Below are positions 5,305 to 7,661 of a stretch of DNA of 7,661 nt, one piece after another. Origin of the DNA: Bacteroidales bacterium (GTDB lineage Bacteria > Bacteroidota > Bacteroidia > Bacteroidales > P3). Position 1 is the first letter of the stretch. Each line of letters opens with the position of its first letter. The translations under genes were made by a program, and so were the position numbers. The stretch covers positions 1 through 7,661 of the forward strand of contig JAGBSA010000263.1 of NCBI GenBank assembly GCA_017632095.1. Direction: 5' to 3'. The notes beneath the pieces are model-generated. The model did no database searches and was not told the origin of the DNA. It worked only from the letters and a program-made list of their open reading frames with translations.

Positions 5305-6849
5305 GTGTCAAAATTGAGTAAATTTATCTTTGAAGTTATATTCTTAACTCTCGTTTCGAGTGTATTTTTTTCTTGTGTGGACGAAGGCGAATATGCAAGT
5401 GGAGATGGCGTGTCTTTGTCTTTTGATAACGACACTTTGTCATTTGATACTATATTTACTACATTCGGCTCTGTTACCAAGAAATTGATGGTTTACAATA
5501 ACGAAAGTAAGCCTTTGAAGATAGATTATGTCAAGTTGAAAAATGGAGCAAGCAGTTTTTTTAGACTTAATGTAGATGCATCGACTGATTTGGTCGTAAG
5601 AGATGTTGAAATAGGAGCAAAGGATAGTTTATATATATTTGTGAGAGTGGAATTGAACCCAAACGACCAATCGAATCCTTTGTTGGTTGAAGACGAAATT
5701 ATATTTGGGTTCAATGGAAAGACTCAAAGAGTACTTCTTCATGCTTATGGACAAGATGCTTATTATCATGAGCCAAAGCATTATCTTTTGAGTGAAAATC
5801 CGGCTTCTTCAAGTGGCTATGATACTATATGGTATTCCTTGGCAGAAGAAGGGGGAGATAGGAGTGGATGTCTGGTAAATGGAAATGAGATTACTTGGAA
5901 AAACGACAAGCCACATGTTATCTTGGGTACCTGTGTTGTCGATTCGGCATATACTCTCAACTTAACATCAGGAACAAGGCTTTGTTTCGATAAGGAATCT
6001 GAGTTTTGGGTTTATAAAGATGGAACGTTGAATGCTGTAGGAGAAACCTCTATGCCTATACGTTTTGAAAGTATGAGAAACGATGAACATTATGCTTCAA
6101 CGGCTGGTCAATGGGGGTGCGTGAGATTTATTGCTGGAAGTAAGGATAATGTCTTGGATAATGTTATAATAAAGAATAACATCATAGGTGTTTTGGTTGA
6201 TACTTGTGTTAATCAATCTCCTACGATAAGTATGAAAAATACAAGAATAGAAAATTGCTCATATATTGGTGTTTATTCAAGGGGTGCGAGGATAGAAGGT
6301 CAAAATGTAATAGTGCAAAATTGCGGTAATTATACTCTCGCTTTAACTATGGGGGGAAGTTATGAGTTCATTCATTGTACCTTTGCTAATTATTGGAGAT
6401 ACGCAACAAGAACAAAGGCGTGTTTATTGTTGAATGATTACTATGTAGATGTGAATTATAATGTGCAATATCGTCCTGTGGATAAGGCGGATTTTTATAA
6501 TTGTATAGTATATGGAAGTCTTGCTGAAGAAGAAATTGAATTGGATTTGTTAGAGGGTGGTATAAGTAGATACAGGTTTGAAAATTGTGTGTTGAAATCA
6601 AAAGATAAATCACTGGATGGTAATTTTGTCTCATGTATATTTGCAGATCCATTATTCAAAGACCCGGCGGAAGGTGATTTAAGAGTAGGTGTATCTTCTC
6701 CTGCGATAGGTGCGGGTAATGGGGCTTGGAGTTATGGCGTACCTTTTGATATTAACGGTGTTTATCGTCCAGATCCTCCAACTATTGGTGCTTTGGAATA
6801 TGTTGAGGATAGCGAACGAGGTGCTAAGAGAGCTTTTCAAAGACGATAG
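5305..6849 (+). CDS. Lipoprotein with Ig-like N-terminal domain and right-handed beta-helix
   Basis: A 514-residue predicted surface or periplasmic lipoprotein. The start is GTG 5305; an in-frame TGA lies 6 bases upstream and no ATG is available. Seen: hydrophobic residues 7-22 and a lipobox-like FFSC (C24, phenylalanine at -3, so slightly atypical). Residues about 35-155 look like a beta-sandwich (FDTIFTTFGSVTKKLMVYNNESKPLKI...), resembling DUF1573/hydin-type domains. From about 205 to 450 there are beta-helix rungs rich in N-x-I/V-x-N-C patterns (LDNVIIKNNIIGVLV, MKNTRIENCSYIGVYS, GQNVIVQNCGNYTLAL, ADFYNCIVYGS, YRFENCVLKS). The C-terminus ends SPAIGAGNGAW...FDINGVYRPDPPTIGALEYVED, a signature common in Bacteroidetes beta-helix lipoproteins. 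No secretion-type C-terminal domain or catalytic residues were recognised, so polysaccharide binding or lyase activity is only a possibility. It is the second gene of the operon, 9 bases after the Fe-S gene. It ends in TAG with no clear terminator. Confidence 0.85.
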   Translation: MSKLSKFIFEVIFLTLVSSVFFSCVDEGEYASGDGVSLSFDNDTLSFDTIFTTFGSVTKKLMVYNNESKPLKIDYVKLKNGASSFFRLNVDASTDLVVRDVEIGAKDSLYIFVRVELNPNDQSNPLLVEDEIIFGFNGKTQRVLLHAYGQDAYYHEPKHYLLSENPASSSGYDTIWYSLAEEGGDRSGCLVNGNEITWKNDKPHVILGTCVVDSAYTLNLTSGTRLCFDKESEFWVYKDGTLNAVGETSMPIRFESMRNDEHYASTAGQWGCVRFIAGSKDNVLDNVIIKNNIIGVLVDTCVNQSPTISMKNTRIENCSYIGVYSRGARIEGQNVIVQNCGNYTLALTMGGSYEFIHCTFANYWRYATRTKACLLLNDYYVDVNYNVQYRPVDKADFYNCIVYGSLAEEEIELDLLEGGISRYRFENCVLKSKDKSLDGNFVSCIFADPLFKDPAEGDLRVGVSSPAIGAGNGAWSYGVPFDINGVYRPDPPTIGALEYVEDSERGAKRAFQRR

Positions 6850-6903
6850 AGAAGATAAAATAAAATTGTTAAGAGAATGCGTGTCTTGAAACTTAAAGTA
6901 GAA

Positions 6904-6915
6904 GAAAATATTTTC
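6904..6915. repeat. 12-base perfect palindrome GAAAATATTTTC
   Basis: An A/T-only palindrome core in the 221-base gap between the beta-helix gene and ppdK. It lies inside a looser pairing of AAGTAG (6896-6901) with CTACTT (6932-6937). There is no following T tract, so it is not a convincing terminator; it lies about 30 bases upstream of the ppdK promoter TTG and could be an operator or chance. Confidence 0.3.
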
Positions 6916-6945
6916 AAAAAAGCAAAAAACGCTACTTAAACAAGT

Positions 6946-6974
6946 TTGACAATATTATTTTTTTTGTATCTTTG
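6946..6974 (+). promoter_or_regulatory. Bacteroidetes-type promoter of ppdK
   Basis: TTG at 6946-6948, an 18-base spacer, and TATCTTTG at 6967-6974: an exact match to the Bacteroidetes TTG/TAnnTTTG promoter and the same layout as the ruvX promoter. The start of transcription is expected near 6979-6981, giving a leader of about 90 bases. Confidence 0.9.
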
Positions 6975-6979
6975 CACTT

Positions 6980-7015
6980 CCGTTTTTTGGGTAAGTGTTT
7001 TTTAGAAGAAAACGG
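6980..7015 (+). promoter_or_regulatory. 5'-terminal hairpin in the ppdK leader
   Basis: CCGTTTTTT (6980-6988) pairs with AGAAAACGG (7007-7015): 9 bp with one U-G pair and an 18-base loop. Two more U-G pairs are possible at the base. It would sit at the very 5' end of the mRNA. No T tract follows (GGAAATTT), so it is not an attenuator; a role in mRNA stability or regulation is only inferred. Confidence 0.4.
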
Positions 7016-7070
7016 GGAAATTTAAGTATTAAGTTATACAATATATTATTCACTAATTTCATTTGAAACG

Positions 7071-7661
7071 ATGACAAAAAAGTATGTTTACACCTTTGGT
7101 GGCAAAACTGCGGAAGGTAAGGCAGATATGAAGAATCTGCTTGGGGGAAAAGGAGCTAATTTAGCAGAAATGTGTCACTTAGGATTACCTGTTCCTGCAG
7201 GATTAACCATTACAACAGAATGTTGTACTGATTACTATGCAAATGGATGTCAATTGCCTGCTGACTTGATGCAACAAGTTAGAGATGGTTTGAAGAATGC
7301 AGAACAAGTAATGGGAATGACTTATGGAGATAAGGACAATTGCTTATTGGTATCTTGTCGTTCAGGAGCTAGAAGCTCAATGCCTGGAATGATGGATACA
7401 GTGTTGAATATTGGATTATGTTCTGCTACAATACCTGGATTGATCAAGAAAACAAATAATCCTCGTTTCGTATATGACTCATACAGACGTTTGATTATGA
7501 TGTATGCTGACGTTGTAATGGAAAAAGCTGAAGGCTTAGAACCATGTAAAGGCGTTGGTATTCGTAGATTGCTTGATGATATGTTTGACGTATACAAACA
7601 TTCAAAAGGATACAAGCAAGATTCTGATCTTACAACTTAGGATTTGATGTATTTAGCAGAA
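7071..7661 (+). CDS. ppdK: Pyruvate, phosphate dikinase, 5' part, with in-frame TAG
   Basis: PPDK interconverts pyruvate, ATP and phosphate with phosphoenolpyruvate, AMP and pyrophosphate; cytoplasmic, in glycolysis/gluconeogenesis. Only the N-terminal nucleotide-binding domain is visible. Seen: MTKKYVYTFGGKTAEGKADM then KNLLGGKGANLAEM at residues 21-34; LPVPAGLTITTE at 39-50; CRSGARSSMPGMMDTVLNIGL at 96-116 with the ATP-site Arg97; and NPRFVYDSYRRLIMMYADVVM at 130-150. All match PPDK; the full enzyme is about 870-910 residues, so most of it is beyond the window. At 7638-7640 the frame meets TAG (codon 190) after KQDSDLTT, and then continues DLMYLAE to the window end. Relatives have a sense codon here, often Glu (...DLTxEDL...). 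As written the product would be a 189-residue fragment without the catalytic domains. ATG 7071 is the natural start, about 90 bases after a strong promoter. Confidence 0.9.

Noticed and set aside
6847..6849. TAG at the end of the beta-helix gene as a further premature stop
   Set aside because: The protein already ends with the usual closing motif (DINGVYRPDPPTIGALEY) plus a charged tail, and another in-frame stop (TAA) follows two codons later.
6896..6937. Hairpin AAGTAG/CTACTT as a terminator of the beta-helix gene
   Set aside because: The stem is only 6 bp with a 30-base loop and is followed by AAACAAG, not a T tract.

Overview
The window looks like chromosomal DNA from an AT-rich member of the Bacteroidota, most likely order Bacteroidales. 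Three promoter -7 elements have the identical Bacteroidetes-type sequence TATCTTTG, two of them with TTG exactly 18 bases upstream. Genes start behind A-rich leaders with no Shine-Dalgarno sequence. The proteins (RuvX-Def pair, Blc-type lipocalin, 4-hydroxybutyrate-CoA-transferase-like enzyme, exported DUF362 ferredoxin, lipoprotein beta-helix, PPDK) read as Bacteroidales orthologues. There are no RNA genes, CRISPR arrays, insertion sequences or phage genes.

Left half (1-3069) is all on the minus strand. Reading in the direction of transcription: an acetyl-CoA hydrolase/CoA-transferase family gene (start 3069) with its own promoter and a strong terminator; a lipocalin lipoprotein gene (start 1630) with its own terminator; then the ruvX-def pair (starts 963 and 541), separated by 5 bases, with def running off the left edge. 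The lipocalin terminator and the ruvX promoter are built from the same bases.

Right half (3215-7661) is on the plus strand. It holds an exported nitroreductase-family gene cut by an in-frame TGA and followed by a terminator; a repeat-rich 302-base intergenic region with a promoter; a two-gene operon of an exported DUF362/two-[4Fe-4S] protein and a lipoprotein with a right-handed beta-helix; and a textbook promoter driving the 5' part of ppdK (pyruvate, phosphate dikinase), which carries an in-frame TAG shortly before the window ends.

The genes do not form one pathway. They combine housekeeping (deformylation of nascent proteins, rRNA or Holliday-junction processing), central carbon metabolism (PPDK, acyl-CoA/acetate exchange) and envelope functions (lipocalin, exported redox proteins, beta-helix lipoprotein). 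The most notable observations are the two single-codon nonsense interruptions in otherwise intact conserved genes, the fused terminator-promoter, and the phased repeats and palindrome ahead of the Fe-S/beta-helix operon. I found no convincing new defence or mobile system.
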